7,046 bases of DNA from Rhodocyclales bacterium (GTDB lineage: Bacteria > Pseudomonadota > Gammaproteobacteria > Burkholderiales > Rhodocyclaceae), in the NCBI GenBank assembly GCA_021413665.1, contig JAIOPW010000061.1, positions 1 to 7,046 of the forward strand, read 5' to 3'. This document shows, piece after piece, positions 5,609 to 7,046 of this stretch. Numbering within the stretch: position 1 is the stretch's first letter; each line of letters starts with the position of its first letter. The notes beneath the pieces are model-generated. The model did no database searches. It saw only the letters and a program-made list of their open reading frames with translations, and was not told the DNA's origin. Made by a program: the position numbers and the translations under genes.

Positions 5609-6013
5609 ATGCTGGTTTCGCCGCAACACCTGATCGACGGCGAGGTTGCCGAACTCCGGCGCTTCGGCTACACGCCCTTCGGCGATGCGGCGCCCGACTG
5701 GGCCGGCATGTGGGAACTGCTCAAGGGCGACTTCGCCACGCTGCGGCGCGCCCATGTGCCGGCCTATGCCGGGATGACGCCCTGGCCGCAGGAGGGCGCG
5801 CGCATCTACATGCGCCGCCGCCTGCTGGCCGACCGCCTGTTCGAGGAATGCCAGTCCTTGTACGCCCGCGTTCATGCCGAGGGCATCAACACCGAATTGG
5901 TCGAGGCCTACACGCTGGCGCGCGACGCCTACGAGGAAGCCGTGCTGGATTTCGGCAAGGCGCGCGCCATGCTGGAAGAGGTGTTCACGCAAACAGTCGA
6001 CCTCGCCGGCTGA
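5609..6013 (+). CDS. Unrecognised 134-residue protein in operon with the PaaA-like gene
   Basis: The ATG at 5609 comes one base after the TGA (5605-5607) of the PaaA-like gene, so translation is very likely coupled. Only a weak purine stretch (AAGAAG, 5591-5596) precedes it. The product is soluble, with no signal peptide or membrane segment. The first 60 residues are rich in Trp, Pro and Gly (including YTPFGDAAPDWAGMW, 21-35). The rest is charged and strongly helical (about 64-127, beginning RIYMRRRLLADRLFEE), possibly a helical hairpin. There is one cysteine (Cys81) and no metal-binding or catalytic motif that I can see. It does not resemble PaaB or PaaD as I know them. Position suggests a small accessory or structural subunit of the diiron protein, as in other multicomponent oxygenases, but this is inference. 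A hairpin covers its stop codon. Confidence 0.8.
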   Translation: MLVSPQHLIDGEVAELRRFGYTPFGDAAPDWAGMWELLKGDFATLRRAHVPAYAGMTPWPQEGARIYMRRRLLADRLFEECQSLYARVHAEGINTELVEAYTLARDAYEEAVLDFGKARAMLEEVFTQTVDLAG

Positions 6014-6024
6014 CGCCGGCGGGG
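6001..6024 (+). terminator. GC-rich hairpin across the stop codon, no U-tract
   Basis: A 10-bp stem (6001-6010 with 6015-6024, one G-U pair) closes a TGAC loop that contains the stop codon of the preceding gene. It is followed by a G-rich run, not by T residues, so it is not a classical intrinsic terminator. It could still cause pausing or protect the 3' end of the operon mRNA and so separate it from dbpA. Confidence 0.4.
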
Positions 6025-6046
6025 CAGGGGGCGCATCCCTTTCCTC

Positions 6047-6057
6047 TATAATTGCGC
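6047..6057 (+). promoter_or_regulatory. Probable -10 box directly before dbpA, leaderless start possible
   Basis: A perfect TATAAT (6047-6052) is followed by TGCGC and then the ATG at 6058. Transcription normally begins about 7 nt after the -10 box, which would place it at or within the start codon. No Shine-Dalgarno sequence is present in the 20 nt before the ATG. No good -35 hexamer is seen. The 11-mer is identical to that before the HDOD gene. Confidence 0.5.
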
Positions 6058-7046
6058 ATGAATACGGCACTTCCACCCTCCGCGCCCGGCACCGATCCCG
6101 CCCCGAACCTGTCCTTCGACCAGTTGCCACTGGCGCCGGCCACGCTGGCGAACCTGCGGCAGCTTGGCTACCATGCGATGACGCCGATCCAGGCCGCCAG
6201 CCTGCCGCCGGCGCTGGCCGGCCAGGACCTGATCGCGCAGGCCAAGACCGGCAGCGGCAAGACGGCCGCCTTCGCCTTGTGCCTGCTGGCCAAGCTCAAC
6301 CCGCGGCGTTTTGCGGTGCAGGCGCTGGTGCTGTGCCCGACGCGGGAGCTGGCCGACCAGGTGGCGCAGGAAATCCGTCGGCTGGCGCGCGGCGAAGACA
6401 ACATCAAGGTACTGACGCTGTGCGGTGGCAGCACCATGCGGCCGCAGATGTCCAGCCTCGAACACGGCGCCCACGTCGTGGTTGGCACGCCGGGCCGCAT
6501 CATGGACCACCTGCAACGCGCCAGCCTCGATCTCTCGGCACTCGACACCCTGGTGCTGGACGAGGCCGATCGCATGCTCGACATGGGCTTTTACGACGAC
6601 ATCGCCTTTGTCGCCAAGGCCTGCCCGAAAGAGCGGCAGACCCTGCTGTTCTCCGCCACCTATCCCGAAGGCATCGCCGGCCTGAGCCGCCAGTTCCTGC
6701 GCCAGCCGCAGCAGGTCACGCTGCACGAGCAGCACGAGCCGGGCAAGATCCGCCAGCGCTTCTATGAAGTCGAGCCCGACCAGAAGCTGGCGGCTGTTGC
6801 CCTGCTGCTGCACCATTACCGCCCGGTCAGCACCCTGGCCTTCTGCAATACCCGCCAGCAGTGCCGCGACCTGCTCCAGGTACTGCGCGCCGAGGGTTTC
6901 GTCGCCCTGGCCCTGCACGGCGAAATGGAACAGCGCGAGCGCGACCAGGTGCTGATCCAGTTCGCCAACCGCAGTTGCTCGGTGCTGGTCGCCACCGACG
7001 TCGCCGCGCGCGGCCTCGACATCGACCAGCTCGAAGCGGTGATCAA
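6058..7046 (+). CDS. dbpA: DbpA, DEAD-box ATP-dependent RNA helicase (3' end outside window)
   Basis: The frame runs open from ATG 6058 to the window end, giving 329 residues of a protein that in E. coli has about 457. DbpA remodels 23S rRNA during late 50S assembly, binding hairpin 92 through its C-terminal domain. In order I see the Q motif with LGYHAMTPIQ (36-45), Walker A AKTGSGKT (62-69), PTRELADQV (94-102), GG (123-124), TPGR (144-147), DEAD (168-171), SAT (199-201) and the second RecA domain up to ATDVAARGLDI (312-322). Stretches such as LVLCPTRELADQV and DEADRMLDMGF match E. coli DbpA nearly exactly, which separates it from RhlE, SrmB and RhlB. Motif VI and the RNA-binding C-terminal domain lie beyond the window, so the subfamily call rests on the core. 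The N-terminus has a Pro/Ala-rich extension of about 10 residues. It is probably transcribed from its own promoter, 44 nt after the preceding gene. Confidence 0.93.
   Translation, partial: MNTALPPSAPGTDPAPNLSFDQLPLAPATLANLRQLGYHAMTPIQAASLPPALAGQDLIAQAKTGSGKTAAFALCLLAKLNPRRFAVQALVLCPTRELADQVAQEIRRLARGEDNIKVLTLCGGSTMRPQMSSLEHGAHVVVGTPGRIMDHLQRASLDLSALDTLVLDEADRMLDMGFYDDIAFVAKACPKERQTLLFSATYPEGIAGLSRQFLRQPQQVTLHEQHEPGKIRQRFYEVEPDQKLAAVALLLHHYRPVSTLAFCNTRQQCRDLLQVLRAEGFVALALHGEMEQRERDQVLIQFANRSCSVLVATDVAARGLDIDQLEAVI

Noticed and set aside
5604..5633. ATG at 5604 overlapping the stop of the PaaA-like gene, as an alternative start for the next gene
   Set aside because: It is in a different frame and stops after nine codons. 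The ATG at 5609 opens the 134-residue frame.
5874..6767. Open frame of 297 codons on the + strand across the start of dbpA
   Set aside because: It runs through the junction of two real genes in another frame, and the DEAD-box motifs are all in the frame beginning at 6058.

Overview
The window is GC-rich, densely packed coding DNA of a proteobacterial chromosome. I infer a betaproteobacterium, possibly Rhodocyclales-like, from the strong G/C third-position bias, the DbpA and HDOD sequence style and the TATAAT-GCGC promoter style. No marker gene fixes the taxonomy. There are eight protein genes, two of them cut by the window edges. I found no rRNA, tRNA, CRISPR array or insertion sequence.

Region 1 (1-3181, + strand): the 3' end of an unrecognised gene overlaps, at its stop codon, an Fe(II)/2-oxoglutarate dioxygenase of the TauD/TfdA type. 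After 40 nt holding a TATAAT box come an HDOD-domain signalling protein, which I start at a TTG codon behind a good ribosome binding site, and, 10 nt later, a metallo-beta-lactamase-fold hydrolase. The last two look like a signalling or nucleotide-hydrolysis pair.

Region 2 (3182-3293): a short intergenic gap between convergent genes holds one copy of a 71-nt imperfect palindrome. Its sequence resembles a dispersed palindromic repeat seen in many GC-rich bacterial genomes.

Region 3 (3294-6013): an FprA/adrenodoxin-reductase-type NADPH-ferredoxin reductase on the - strand is divergent from a PaaA-like ferritin-fold diiron protein. A 134-residue protein of unknown family follows the PaaA-like gene after 1 nt. 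The 181-bp divergent spacer contains an AT-rich island. In it a near-consensus sigma70 promoter (TTGACA, 17 bp, TATCAT) and a weaker opposing promoter share one perfect palindrome. No paaB, paaC, paaD or paaE partner is visible. The arrangement suggests a small uncharacterised oxygenase system fed by the reductase through a ferredoxin, and it is the best candidate here for something undescribed.

Region 4 (6014-7046): after a GC-rich hairpin across the preceding stop codon, a TATAAT box lies only 5 nt before the ATG of dbpA, the DEAD-box helicase for 23S rRNA maturation. No ribosome binding site is visible there, so a leaderless transcript is possible. The window ends inside the second RecA domain of this gene.
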